The notes: generated from the sequence alone by a model not told the origin. Positions 1-7,305 are shown, numbered from the stretch's first letter. The stretch: DNA of 48,067 bases from an uncultured Bacteroidota bacterium (GCA_903837285.1 CAILUD010000213.1:1-48067); one strand, 5' to 3'. Numbers and translations: made by a program.

Positions 1-746
1 AAACTTTAAAAGATGAATTGATAGTTAGAAAAAACAATTACAATTATGTTCTGATTGGCTCTGTAATACTGTTATTGCTACTTCTTGCAATAATCATTAA
101 AGCATGGATTTCTATAAAAAGAAGAAATATCAGAATTGCTTTACAATCATTAAGACGAGAGATGAATCCTCATTTTATTTTTAATAGTCTTAATAGCGTT
201 AACCAGTTTATTGCCGAAAATAATGAACTTGAAGCAAACAAATACTTAACATCATACTCAAATTTAATGAGAAATATGATGGAAAATTCTAATAAAGATT
301 ATGTGAATTTAAGTGTAGAAATTGAACAACTTACAAAATATTTGGAATTAGAAAAACTTCGCTTTGCTGATAAATTTGAATACATTATTGAAGTTGATGA
401 GAATATTGACAAGGATACTGCACAAATACCAAATATGATTATTCAACCAAACCTCGAAAATGCAATCTGGCACGGCTTACGATATAAAGAATCTAAAGGA
501 CTTCTTAAATTAAAATTCACTAAAGAAGGTAATAAAACAGTTGTTTTTATTGAAGATAACGGAATTGGTTTGCAGGAAAGTAAAAACATTAAAACTAAAA
601 ACCAGAAATTGCACGAATCGCGTGGTTTAAAGAATGTACACGAAAGAATTTATTTGCTTAACAAATTATACCAAAAAAATATTCGTTTTGAAGTTATAGA
701 AAAATCTGGAGTTGAAAGTGGGGTTATTGTTAGGTTAGAGTTTTAA
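1..746 (+). CDS. LytS/YehU-type sensor histidine kinase, 5' end cut by window
   Basis: C-terminal part of a membrane sensor kinase; the frame is open to base 3, so the true start lies outside the window and the TTG at 18 is not needed. Visible in order: one transmembrane segment (about 20 hydrophobic residues), a short juxtamembrane helix, the LytS-family H-box with REMNPHFIFNSLNS (His is the predicted autophosphorylation site), the N-box LENAIWHGL and the G-box EDNGIGL of the ATP-binding fold. This matches the His_kinase (PF06580) plus HATPase_c layout. Bacteroidota members often carry TPR or beta-propeller sensor regions upstream, which cannot be seen here. The usual partner is a LytTR response regulator, but the next gene is not one, so any partner must lie upstream or elsewhere. 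Family confident; signal unknown. Confidence 0.9.
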   Translation, partial: TLKDELIVRKNNYNYVLIGSVILLLLLLAIIIKAWISIKRRNIRIALQSLRREMNPHFIFNSLNSVNQFIAENNELEANKYLTSYSNLMRNMMENSNKDYVNLSVEIEQLTKYLELEKLRFADKFEYIIEVDENIDKDTAQIPNMIIQPNLENAIWHGLRYKESKGLLKLKFTKEGNKTVVFIEDNGIGLQESKNIKTKNQKLHESRGLKNVHERIYLLNKLYQKNIRFEVIEKSGVESGVIVRLEF

Positions 747-869
747 AAAAATGTAAATTTACTAACTTCAATTTGGTATTAATGGTATCGGGAATTTGAG
801 TTTCTTTTACCTTTAAAATTTATTGTTTTGTGAATTATTTTATAGAATTGTTTTAATATTTAAATAAGC

Positions 870-1325
870 ATGAAGAATATTTTTTTAATCCTTTTGGTAT
901 TAGTAGTATTGGGAAGTAACCTAATAGCACAAAATTCGGACAAAGATGAGATTATGAATGTAATTCAAACCTCGTATGTTGAAGGGCTACAAAACGAAGG
1001 CAATATTGAAAAAATTGACAAAGGCTTTCATCCGGGCTTTGAAATGATTATTCCCGAACTTGGTGGCGAAGTAACTAAATATCCCATTTATAAGTGGAAA
1101 CAAGCTACTTTGAAAAAGTTAAAAGATGGCCGTTTACCTCGTTCTGGTGATAAAATTATTTCCATTAAATTTCTAAACATCGACATTGTGGAAACAGCTG
1201 CAGTTGCTAAATTTGAATTTTATGTGGGTTCCGAACTAGCTTTTGTGGATTTTATGTCGCTTTATAAATTTGAAGACGGCTGGAAAATAATCAGCAAAAT
1301 ATACTATCAATATCCAAAAAAATAA
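870..1325 (+). CDS. Exported NTF2-like / putative lumazine-binding family protein
   Basis: A 151-residue protein with an N-terminal signal peptide (about residues 1-20, ending near LIAQ). The mature part has the alternating helix and strand pattern of the NTF2-like superfamily, best matching the small 'Lumazine_bd_2' group: an N-terminal helix (DEIMNVIQTSYVEG), a helix with basic residues (YKWKQATLKKLK), then beta strands ending in DFMSLYKFEDGWKIISKIY, the signature end of this family. Such proteins are common in Bacteroidota and mostly lack a known substrate; the lumazine name is only by homology. It probably acts in the periplasm. The A-rich leader TTTAAATAAGC precedes the ATG. Function not inferable beyond the fold. 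Confidence 0.75.
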   Translation: MKNIFLILLVLVVLGSNLIAQNSDKDEIMNVIQTSYVEGLQNEGNIEKIDKGFHPGFEMIIPELGGEVTKYPIYKWKQATLKKLKDGRLPRSGDKIISIKFLNIDIVETAAVAKFEFYVGSELAFVDFMSLYKFEDGWKIISKIYYQYPKK

Positions 1326-1345
1326 AAATACGAAAATTCATACCT

Positions 1346-1385
1346 ATGCACTCGCTCGCAGGAGCACCTAAGTCCATTGGGAACC
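1346..1385. other. G+C-rich island in AT-rich spacer
   Basis: A roughly 40-bp stretch (GCACTCGCTCGCAGGAGCAC and neighbours) is clearly richer in G+C than the surrounding spacer and fits no gene. It may be a remnant of a dispersed repeat. I cannot assign it to a family. Confidence 0.3.
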
Positions 1386-1554
1386 CAAAAATTTCGATTG
1401 TTTTCATAGTACTTTAAATTATGACACAAAAATACAAGCAATATTTTAATTTACATGTTTTTAAACAGCAATTCTACTTTGAAAAATCCCATATAACTCA
1501 TAATCATTTGATAATTATAAAAATAAACAAATTTAAAAATTCTTTAGCATTAAT

Positions 1555-1605
1555 AAAAAAAAAAAAAAAGCAACCCGAAAAAAAAAAAATCGTCTTAAAA
1601 AAAAA
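1555..1605. repeat. Three long poly(A) tracts upstream of T9SS cargo gene
   Basis: Homopolymer A runs of 15 (1555-1569), 12 (1578-1589) and 9 (1597-1605) lie within 60 bp of the start codon at 1614. They could serve as an A-rich translation enhancer typical of Bacteroidota, as bent DNA, or as slippage-prone tracts that vary expression. No canonical -7 element was recognised between them and the gene. Confidence 0.7.
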
Positions 1606-1613
1606 TATAGCAT

Positions 1614-2915
1614 ATGAAGAACATACTAATTATTTCAATTTTAGCCTTAACATTAAATACTATAGCACAAAACTCATCGATTGGAATTCCAGACAGTGTT
1701 AAAAATATTAGCCACAATGGTTCAACCGGACAATACTCAATAACAAATCCATTAGTTTATAATGGCAGCCAATTTACAAATCTACCAACAACAATGTATT
1801 GCATTTCAAATTGCATATCAGATTACTTATACTTTTATGATTTAGATTTAAATATTCCAACAAATGCTACAATCACTGGTATTGAAATCACTCACGGAAG
1901 AGGTGGATGCAATTCTGGATCATATGTTATTGACACATTACACTTAGCATACAATGGAGCTATTATTGGATTACCTAAGCGCGACTCAACCTCTGTTGGA
2001 ACAGATATTTTAGGATCTTCTTCTGATAATTGGTCGGCAATACTTACTCCTACAATAGTTAACGATAACAGTTTTGGATTATTTATTAATAGCTCTGGAC
2101 ACGGAATATGCACTTTTGCACAATTCAATATTCAAATTAAAGTTTATTACACAACGTGTACAAGTTCAGAATTAACTGGAATTCCAGACAGTGTGAAAAA
2201 TGTTAGCCATGCAGGTTCAACCGGACAATATTCAATAACAAATCCATTAGTTTATAATGGCAGCCAATTTACAAATCTTCCAACAACAATGTATTGCGTA
2301 TCAAATTGCATATCAGATTACTTATACTTTTATGATTTAGATTTAAATATTCCAACAAATGCTACAATAACTGGTATTGAAATCACTCACGGAAGAGGCG
2401 GATGTAATTCTGGCTCATATGTTATTGACACATTACATTTAGCATACAATGGAGCTATTATTGGATTACCTAAGCGCGACTCAACCTCTGTTGGAACAGA
2501 TATTTTAGGATCTTCTTCTGATAATTGGTCGGCAATACTCACACCTGCAATAGTTAACGATAACAGTTTTGGATTATTTATAAATAGCTCGGGACACGGA
2601 ATATGCACTTTTGCACAATTCAATATTCAAATTAAAGTTTATTATTGTTCTACTACAACTAACATATTAAGTCATAATGAAACTTCTTCAAAAATAACAA
2701 TTTACCCTAATCCTATTACCGATTTTATTAATCTAGAAGTAAATTCAAAAAATATTGGATCAACATATTCAATTTACGACTATACAGGAAAAATTATTGC
2801 AACTAATATTATTTCTGAACTGTCAACACAAATACCAGCTCAATCAATAAAACCAGGACTTTATGTTATTAAAATCAGTAATTCTTCAGAGTCTATTAAA
2901 TTAATAAAAAGATAA
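1614..2915 (+). CDS. T9SS-secreted surface protein with two near-identical tandem domains
   Basis: A 433-residue exported protein. Residues 1-19 form a signal peptide (ending TIAQN). Two copies of an approximately 157-residue unit follow (about 24-179 and 189-344), differing at only about five positions. Each unit is rich in Gly, Ser, Thr and Asn with conserved cysteines (MYC.SNC, GGC, GIC) that could form disulfides, and looks all-beta. Residues about 352-433 contain the Por secretion-system sorting domain: KITIYPNPITDFINL at the start, YDYTGKII in the middle and GLYVIKIS...IKLIKR at the end. This predicts outer-membrane export by T9SS and surface attachment or release. The repeat unit is not one I recognise. 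Upstream A-tracts may affect expression. Overlapping antisense frames over each repeat are shadows. Confidence 0.88.
   Translation: MKNILIISILALTLNTIAQNSSIGIPDSVKNISHNGSTGQYSITNPLVYNGSQFTNLPTTMYCISNCISDYLYFYDLDLNIPTNATITGIEITHGRGGCNSGSYVIDTLHLAYNGAIIGLPKRDSTSVGTDILGSSSDNWSAILTPTIVNDNSFGLFINSSGHGICTFAQFNIQIKVYYTTCTSSELTGIPDSVKNVSHAGSTGQYSITNPLVYNGSQFTNLPTTMYCVSNCISDYLYFYDLDLNIPTNATITGIEITHGRGGCNSGSYVIDTLHLAYNGAIIGLPKRDSTSVGTDILGSSSDNWSAILTPAIVNDNSFGLFINSSGHGICTFAQFNIQIKVYYCSTTTNILSHNETSSKITIYPNPITDFINLEVNSKNIGSTYSIYDYTGKIIATNIISELSTQIPAQSIKPGLYVIKISNSSESIKLIKR
1682..2149 (+). repeat. Tandem intragenic repeat, copy 1
   Basis: First copy of a direct repeat with period 495 bp (165 codons) inside the T9SS cargo gene. 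It matches copy 2 almost base for base apart from scattered, often synonymous changes. Confidence 0.9.
2177..2644 (+). repeat. Tandem intragenic repeat, copy 2
   Basis: Second copy of the 495-bp-period repeat. The encoded unit differs from copy 1 at about five residues (for example Asn to Ala after VSH, and Thr to Ala after LTP), which suggests recent duplication or ongoing homogenisation. Confidence 0.9.
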
Positions 2916-2970
2916 ATCTTTAGCTAGAACACTTAATTAATTCAGCTTTACATCATTTTTAATCCGCCGC

Positions 2971-3058
2971 AGCAGATTATATTTAATATTAATATGTTAG
3001 CTTAGTTGCAAACCAAGCTGAGAATGGGATCAATTCGCGGCGGCGAACGCAATGACGA
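2971..3058. repeat. Degenerate dispersed-repeat remnant
   Basis: This spacer contains ATCCGCCGCAGCAGAT at its left end and GCGGCGGCGAACGCAATGACG at its right end. Both resemble modules of the palindromic repeats elsewhere in the window (TCCGCC..GGCGGA core and an AATGAC boundary), but the arms no longer pair well. Confidence 0.4.
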
Positions 3059-3062
3059 AATA

Positions 3063-3932
3063 CTACTGAGTACTTATTAATGAATCAACACGTAACAATT
3101 TATCAATTGTCTTACCTTCTTTATTTTTCCATTCTATCCATCCATTTGCTCTTCTTCCTAAAACAGCTGCAGCTGCTGCGCTTGGAGAACCAAATAAGAA
3201 GTCTTCAACAAATACAAACACTTGATTTTCTTTTACTAATATTTTGCTATCTATAAGTTTTGATCTAAGACCAGTCACCCATGATCCTGCAGTATTTGTT
3301 TCATCTAAATTTGCAATTGATCCTTTAAATACAACAAATCCATCGTCAACCATATCACCTTCAGCTTTTGCATCTTTTCCCTTACAATATAGAATTTCTT
3401 TTTTCTTAACAGAAGATTTTTTAAGTTCTTCAAATATAGGATAACCTAAAGTTGCCAAAAGAATTTTAATAGTATCAAAATTATCCATTAAATCCGCTTC
3501 CATGCTCTCTGTTATATATGGTTTTGCAGGAGTTGCTAAATTTTCAGTGTCATAACGTCCAATCTCATTTGCATTTTTAATACACAAATACTCTAAAAAT
3601 TTCACATGCGACTTTGTAAAAGTATTTGATTTTGACGAAATAACAATAGCATAATTCCAGAAATCTTTATTCTTATTATGTGATTTTATCCTTTCAAAGC
3701 AATCTTCTGTTTCACCAATATAAGCTATCGGTTTTGCTTTTTCTTCACTATAACCAAATAAAAAATAAATGCCATATTTTCTAACTTCTTCTCTTAATCC
3801 TACTTCTATTAATTTATTTCTAGGAAATAAAACAGCAGTCATCATTCTATTTGTTAAATCTGCTATTTTAATACTAATTGGGTTACCATCAGGTAAAAAA
3901 ATCTGAATAGTCTGTGGACGTTGGGTTATCAT
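3063..3932 (-). CDS. GIY-YIG nuclease-domain protein with C-terminal DUF4357
   Basis: A 289-residue cytoplasmic protein. The N-terminal 45 residues are of unknown function. The GIY-YIG fold follows: GIY at 54-56, YIG at 71-73 (AYIGETEDCFERIKSH, with Arg81 as the usual catalytic arginine) and a Glu near 114 (FLEYLC) that can be the metal ligand, so the nuclease core looks intact. The C-terminus (about 225-285; FLFGSPSAAAAAVLGRRANGW) matches DUF4357, a small domain often appended to GIY-YIG proteins and restriction-associated proteins. Family knowledge suggests a DNA-acting accessory enzyme, possibly in defence or repair; no substrate can be read from sequence. The MntA-HepT pair lies directly upstream on the same strand, and a 26-bp segment in its upstream region is repeated upstream of mntA. 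Confidence 0.82.
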   Translation of the reverse strand: MITQRPQTIQIFLPDGNPISIKIADLTNRMMTAVLFPRNKLIEVGLREEVRKYGIYFLFGYSEEKAKPIAYIGETEDCFERIKSHNKNKDFWNYAIVISSKSNTFTKSHVKFLEYLCIKNANEIGRYDTENLATPAKPYITESMEADLMDNFDTIKILLATLGYPIFEELKKSSVKKKEILYCKGKDAKAEGDMVDDGFVVFKGSIANLDETNTAGSWVTGLRSKLIDSKILVKENQVFVFVEDFLFGSPSAAAAAVLGRRANGWIEWKNKEGKTIDKLLRVDSLISTQ

Positions 3933-3982
3933 AAATTTAATTTTCTAAAACACTAAAACCATTTAAGCTGCTTAATTCTTCT

Positions 3983-4012
3983 CAAATATAATCAATAACA
4001 GATTAAATCAAA
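3983..4012 (-). promoter_or_regulatory. Promoter candidate for the GIY-YIG gene
   Basis: On the minus strand, TATATTTG (3983-3990) matches the Bacteroidota -7 consensus TAnnTTTG. A TTTTTG-like -33 element lies about 18 bp upstream (around 4009-4012). This would give a leader of roughly 45 nt. A second TATATTTG occurs at 4015-4022. Confidence 0.45.
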
Positions 4013-4076
4013 AACAAATATAAGAATTGAAAAATAATAGAAGGTTATTTAACTCCAGACAGTGCAAGCCTAACAT

Positions 4077-4415
4077 TTACTCTTCCAACATTGCATTAAT
4101 TTCGGAACTAAGTTTTGGCAAATGATTAATAACAATACTCCAAATTAAATCATCAGAAATTTTATCATATCCATGTGCAATACGATTACGAGTACCAATA
4201 ATCTTTTGAGCATTTTCAATTTCAAAATCATTATCCTTTTTTAAAATTCTATTAATTGCCTCACCAATAATTTCAATATCTCTTTCTACTGCACGTTTTG
4301 TTTTAATATCTTTAGAATAGTCTTCAAATTTTTTTGGCCTATCAATAAAATAACTTTCAATTTCACTAATAGACTGTTGTATATCATATAGCCATGTTTT
4401 AATCTCGCTATCCAT
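4077..4415 (-). CDS. hepT: HepT-like HEPN toxin ribonuclease (DUF86)
   Basis: A 112-residue HEPN-domain protein. Starting at MDSEIKTWLYD, the ATG overlaps the end of mntA by 8 bp (ATGGATAG), which indicates translational coupling; the start 24 bp upstream would add eight unlikely residues. The key motif RNRIAHGY (R76, H81, Y83 in this numbering) is an exact RX4HXY, the catalytic motif of HepT RNases. In the characterised Shewanella pair this tyrosine is AMPylated by MntA to silence the toxin. The rest is helical. Predicted role: toxin ribonuclease of a type VII-like toxin-antitoxin pair, also reported in phage defence. All key residues are present, so the toxin is probably active. Confidence 0.88.
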   Translation of the reverse strand: MDSEIKTWLYDIQQSISEIESYFIDRPKKFEDYSKDIKTKRAVERDIEIIGEAINRILKKDNDFEIENAQKIIGTRNRIAHGYDKISDDLIWSIVINHLPKLSSEINAMLEE

Positions 4416-4707
4416 AAACAAGTTGTTTAGTTGAATCAATAGACTTTCTTAAATAAGGATTATTTATTGCCTTATCTTCTAACAAATCAACATTATGCTT
4501 TAAAATACCTTCAAGAGAAAATTTTAAATCGAAATAATTATCGGCATAGTCATATAGCTCAACACCATTAAAATCAACAACTAAATCTATATCACTATCA
4601 CTATTAAATCTATTTGTTAAAACTGATCCAATTACAAAAAGTTTAGCAACATTATGCTTTATACATAAATCACGAATTATTTCAATATTGCTTTCAATCA
4701 AATTCAT
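4408..4707 (-). CDS. mntA: MntA-like minimal nucleotidyltransferase antitoxin
   Basis: A 99-residue minimal nucleotidyltransferase. The motif GSVLTNRFNSDSDIDLVV fits GSX10DXD (G27-S28, D39, D41), which in this family binds metal and NTP. In HepT/MntA systems the antitoxin adds AMP to the HepT tyrosine; that reaction is inferred here from the paired motifs. It is the first gene of a two-gene unit, overlapping hepT by 8 bp; the order antitoxin-then-toxin is the reverse of the Shewanella example. Its ATG lies only 4 nt from a TATATTTG -7 element, so the mRNA may be leaderless. Confidence 0.88.
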   Translation of the reverse strand: MNLIESNIEIIRDLCIKHNVAKLFVIGSVLTNRFNSDSDIDLVVDFNGVELYDYADNYFDLKFSLEGILKHNVDLLEDKAINNPYLRKSIDSTKQLVYG

Positions 4708-4711
4708 AAAG

Positions 4712-4719
4712 CAAATATA
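4712..4719 (-). promoter_or_regulatory. -7 promoter element directly at mntA start
   Basis: TATATTTG on the minus strand, 4 nt upstream of the mntA ATG. Transcription would begin at or within the start codon. A second TATATTTG sits at 4731-4738. No well-spaced -33 element was seen. Confidence 0.42.
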
Positions 4720-4801
4720 ATAAATTTAAACAAATATAAGTATTGAAAAATAACACAAATTAACTTAAGTCACTTTAAATACTCGAAGTAATAAAGCACT
4801 T

Positions 4802-5578
4802 CTATTTAATTTCAAACTCATCAGCATCTTTCCATGCAGCAAATTTTTCTCTTGAATCGTTAAGTAAAGCCAGGTTAAATGTGCTAGTTATTATTTCATC
4901 TGCAAAAGGTTTAGCTGAAATAATTTCTCTGCCAGCATAATCAATAATTATACTATCGCCAGAATGAGGCAAATTGTTACCATCATTACCAACTCTGTTT
5001 ACAGCAGCTACATAGCACTGATTTTCCATTGCACGTGCATAAAGCAATTTTTTCCATGCATCGTTTCTACGTTCAGGCCAGTTTGCAACTAATAACATTA
5101 CATCATAATCATTTTTATTGCGCATCCATACAGGGAAACGTAAGTCGTAACAAATTTGCAGAAAAAATCTAAATCCTTTATAATTAATTATTGTGCGAGC
5201 ATTTCCTGCTGTATATTCATTGTTTTCGCCGGTTATACTGAATAAATGATGTTTATCGTAATAATGAATAAAACCCATAGGTTCTGCAAAAATAAAACGA
5301 TTAAAATATTTACCGTTTTCGATAATTATAACACTTCCACCAATTGCAAAATTATTAAGTGCAGATTGTTTTTTAATCCAGTTTACAGTTTGCCCATCCA
5401 TTGTTTCTGCAATAGGACTGGGGTTCATTGAGAATCCTGTAGTAAACATTTCTGGTAATAAAACAATATCGGTTTTGCCTTTTAAGTCTGAAAAATTGTT
5501 TTCAAACTTTTTCATATTTTCTGCAGGATTTTCCCAAACTAAATCGCTTTGAATAAGCGAAACTTTAATTTCTTCCAT
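4802..5578 (-). CDS. Nitrilase-family amidohydrolase (omega-amidase YafV-like)
   Basis: A 258-residue carbon-nitrogen hydrolase of the nitrilase superfamily. The Glu-Lys-Cys catalytic triad is complete: E43 in LLPEMFTTGF, K109 in YYDKHHLF and C143 in QICYDLRFP. The PEMFTTGFSM and ICYDLRFPVW blocks are typical of the YafV/Nit2-like omega-amidase branch, which hydrolyses alpha-keto acid amides such as 2-oxoglutaramate (metabolite repair after glutamine transamination) and may act in methionine salvage. Length is normal; no signal peptide, so cytoplasmic. The ATG follows the stop of the upstream acyltransferase by one base, so the two are co-transcribed, although no metabolic link is evident. 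Confidence 0.88.
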   Translation of the reverse strand: MEEIKVSLIQSDLVWENPAENMKKFENNFSDLKGKTDIVLLPEMFTTGFSMNPSPIAETMDGQTVNWIKKQSALNNFAIGGSVIIIENGKYFNRFIFAEPMGFIHYYDKHHLFSITGENNEYTAGNARTIINYKGFRFFLQICYDLRFPVWMRNKNDYDVMLLVANWPERRNDAWKKLLYARAMENQCYVAAVNRVGNDGNNLPHSGDSIIIDYAGREIISAKPFADEIITSTFNLALLNDSREKFAAWKDADEFEIK

Positions 5579-5579
5579 A

Positions 5580-6137
5580 TTAGCTTTCTGTAGTAAAACC
5601 TTCTGGATGTTTAGCTTTTACGCCAACATAGCAAGCTTTAACTTTAAGCATATCGGCATCAAAGTCACCGGTCGGCTCGAATATCCAAAGAGGTCCAAGT
5701 TGTTTTTTTCCGTAATCAACAGTAGAAACAACAACAGGCACTTTTGCTTCAGTTGCTATCTGATAAAAACCTTTTTTCCAACGCTTCACTTTTTTACGTG
5801 TTCCTTCGGGAGTTATAACAAGAAAAAAAGAATCTCGTTTTTTATATTCTGCAACCATTTGAGCAACCATATCGTTATGCCTGTCCCCTCTTTTTACAGG
5901 TATTGCGCCTAATGCACGAATAATTGGACCAACAGGAAAAAAGAAAAACTCTTTTTTAATTACAAATTTAGCGCTAATTCCAAAACTGTGTAAACCTAAC
6001 CAGCCCATAATAAAATCCATAATACTTGTATGTGGAGCTGCAATAACTAAAAGCTTTTTAGCATCGGGAGGAAATGAACCTATTAAATGCCATCCCATTA
6101 TTTTTACTACTGTGCGAGCAAATCTTTTAGCTGCCAT
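5580..6137 (-). CDS. PlsC-like lysophospholipid acyltransferase
   Basis: A 185-residue acyltransferase of the PlsC family. The catalytic HX4D motif is seen as PHTSIMD (H36, D41), followed by the substrate-phosphate block PEGTRKK. Conserved hydrophobic stretches (FFFFPVGPIIRALGAIPV) surround the active site. It likely transfers acyl chains to a lysophospholipid or related lipid at the inner membrane. It is shorter than typical PlsC and begins close to the catalytic motif, like the short 'acyltransferase' homologues in Bacteroidota, so it may not be the main 1-acylglycerol-3-phosphate acyltransferase. It is first in a two-gene unit with the nitrilase. Confidence 0.82.
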   Translation of the reverse strand: MAAKRFARTVVKIMGWHLIGSFPPDAKKLLVIAAPHTSIMDFIMGWLGLHSFGISAKFVIKKEFFFFPVGPIIRALGAIPVKRGDRHNDMVAQMVAEYKKRDSFFLVITPEGTRKKVKRWKKGFYQIATEAKVPVVVSTVDYGKKQLGPLWIFEPTGDFDADMLKVKACYVGVKAKHPEGFTTES

Positions 6138-6184
6138 TATTTAATTAAGGAATTATGATTTTAAATTTAAGATTTTTTGAATTA

Positions 6185-6192
6185 CAAATATA
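6185..6192 (-). promoter_or_regulatory. -7 promoter element for the plsC-like operon
   Basis: TATATTTG on the minus strand, about 48 bp upstream of the acyltransferase ATG. A TTG that could serve as -33 lies about 23 bp further upstream (6216-6218). Confidence 0.42.
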
Positions 6193-6242
6193 ACTTAAAG
6201 TTTTATTTTAAATAGCAACAAATTAATAACATATAAACTAAT

Positions 6243-6306
6243 GTCATTCTGAGTGTAACGAAGAATCTAAATTCGAAAGTAGATTCTTCACTACGTTAAG
6301 AATGAC
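6243..6306. repeat. Dispersed palindromic repeat (GTCATTC/GAATGAC family)
   Basis: An imperfect inverted repeat: the left arm GTCATTCTGAGTGTAACGAA continues with GAATCTA, and the right arm TAGATTCTTCACTACGTTAAG ends in AATGAC. Arms of about 27 bp are separated by about 10 bp. This is the clearest intergenic copy of the family that recurs in this window. Confidence 0.85.
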
Positions 6307-6326
6307 AAAAAAATTGCAAAATAAAA

Positions 6327-6350
6327 CAGTCAGGTCGAAAGACCTGACTG
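6327..6350 (-). terminator. Rho-independent terminator of the hydG-rubrerythrin operon
   Basis: A perfect 10-bp stem (CAGTCAGGTC / GACCTGACTG) with a 4-nt loop. Read on the minus strand the loop is TTTC and the stem is followed by TTTTATTTTG, as expected for an intrinsic terminator about 105 bp downstream of the rubrerythrin stop. Confidence 0.8.
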
Positions 6351-6392
6351 CATATATATTCCTCAAAACTTTAGACATCTGCCTGCCGTCAT

Positions 6393-6420
6393 CCTTCGAT
6401 CCGCCACGGCGGATCGAAGG
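6393..6420. repeat. Perfect GC-rich palindrome
   Basis: CCTTCGATCCGCC and its exact complement (13-bp arms, 2-nt centre) in an AT-rich spacer, preceded by a GTCAT-type boundary. The core ATCCGCC..GGCGGAT recurs in the repeats near 20600 and 26812, so this is probably a mobile repeat module rather than a terminator. Confidence 0.7.
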
Positions 6421-6455
6421 AAGGCATGGCTTTAAGTACTTAAGTGCACTTTTTT

Positions 6456-7028
6456 TTAATAATTTTCTCCTAACAATTCAAAGTATGCTTTTGGATGTGC
6501 ACATACCGGGCAATTTTCCAAAGCTTTTGTACCTTCATGAATATATCCGCATTCGCGACACATCCATTTTACTTTTTCGTCTGATTGGAAAACCTTTTGG
6601 TTTTCAACATTTGCTAATAATTTTCTAAATCTAGCCTCATGTTCTGCTTCAACTTTTGCTATTAATTTAAATGCAGTTGCAACATCTTTAAATCCTTCTT
6701 TTGATGCTATCTCAGAAAATTCAGGATAAATTGCAGTCCATTCCTCGTTTTCACCATTAGCCGAAGCTAAAAGATTTTGAGCAGTGGTACCAATAATACC
6801 AGCAGGATAAACTGCAGTAATTTCTAATGGGCCACCTTCAAGGAAATTAAAAAATCTTTTTGCATGAGCTTTTTCTTGCAAAGATGTCATCATAAACATT
6901 TCTGAAATCTGCTCGTAACCTTCTTTTTTAGCTACTTTTGAGAAAAACTCATAACGGTTTCTTGCTTGCGATTCACCTGCGAATGCTTTTAGCAAATTTT
7001 TTTCTGTTTGTGTTCCTTTTAGACTCAT
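6456..7028 (-). CDS. rbr: Rubrerythrin
   Basis: A 190-residue rubrerythrin. The N-terminal ferritin-like four-helix domain carries the diiron ligands, with E19 in AGESQARNRY, the ExxH pair E52/H55 in QEKAHAKRFF, and the second half motif VEAEHEARFR. The C-terminal rubredoxin-like domain has CRECGY and CPVCAHP, giving the four cysteines for one Fe(SCys)4 centre. It reduces hydrogen peroxide using rubredoxin-type electrons in anaerobes. It is the last gene of the hydG unit (3 bp after the upstream TM1266-family gene), before a strong terminator, which suggests oxygen or peroxide protection linked to hydrogenase function. Confidence 0.95.
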   Translation of the reverse strand: MSLKGTQTEKNLLKAFAGESQARNRYEFFSKVAKKEGYEQISEMFMMTSLQEKAHAKRFFNFLEGGPLEITAVYPAGIIGTTAQNLLASANGENEEWTAIYPEFSEIASKEGFKDVATAFKLIAKVEAEHEARFRKLLANVENQKVFQSDEKVKWMCRECGYIHEGTKALENCPVCAHPKAYFELLGENY

Positions 7029-7031
7029 AGT

Positions 7032-7289
7032 TTATTTGTTAAATATCATTTTTTGTACTTCTACTCCGTTTATTTTTTTAAGTTCAGATTCAAACAAATC
7101 CATTTCTTCTACCAAGCCAGTTAACTCTATAATAACTAATCCACTTGCGCTACAATAATTGTCAACTACCTCATGTAGACCTAATCTGGTTTTAATAGAA
7201 CAACCAAATTTAGTAAACAAATTCTGGATTGCAATAGCATCTTTATTTCTTTCAGAAACATATATGCCTAAAATTCTTATTTCTTTCAT
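7032..7289 (-). CDS. TM1266-family iron-only hydrogenase system regulator, copy 2
   Basis: An 85-residue ACT-like protein of the TM1266 family, small putative regulators found beside [FeFe]-hydrogenase maturation genes. The family core TRLGLHEVVDNYCSASGLVI is present, as is the C-terminal GVEVQKMIF strand. No DNA-binding or catalytic motif is visible; a homodimeric or heterodimeric ligand-sensing role is inferred from the ACT fold. It lies between a dispersed repeat (7306-7395) and rubrerythrin, 3 bp upstream of the latter. Paralogous to the gene at 7404-7661. Confidence 0.85.
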   Translation of the reverse strand: MKEIRILGIYVSERNKDAIAIQNLFTKFGCSIKTRLGLHEVVDNYCSASGLVIIELTGLVEEMDLFESELKKINGVEVQKMIFNK

Positions 7290-7305
7290 AGTTTATTATT
7301 GTTTT

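Larger units (their letters stand above)
6138..6455. other. 318-bp gene-free region rich in hairpins
   Basis: No plausible gene. From left to right it holds the acyltransferase promoter (6185-6192), a GTCATTC-type dispersed palindrome (6243-6306), a GAAA/UUUC-loop terminator hairpin for the rubrerythrin operon (6327-6350) and a second perfect GC-rich palindrome (6393-6420). An open frame of about 108 codons across this area runs through the repeats and into antisense rubrerythrin, and is not coding. Confidence 0.75.

Noticed and set aside
1421-1702. Open frame of 93 codons
   Set aside because: It runs through poly(A) tracts, gives a Lys-run protein and overlaps the true start of the T9SS cargo gene in another frame.
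1892-2623. Two antisense 78-codon frames
   Set aside because: They are mirror shadows of the two tandem repeats in the T9SS cargo gene and have the same length only because the repeat is duplicated.
6302-6628. Plus-strand frame of 108 codons over the hairpin region
   Set aside because: It crosses the terminator and palindromes and continues antisense to rubrerythrin; no family pattern.
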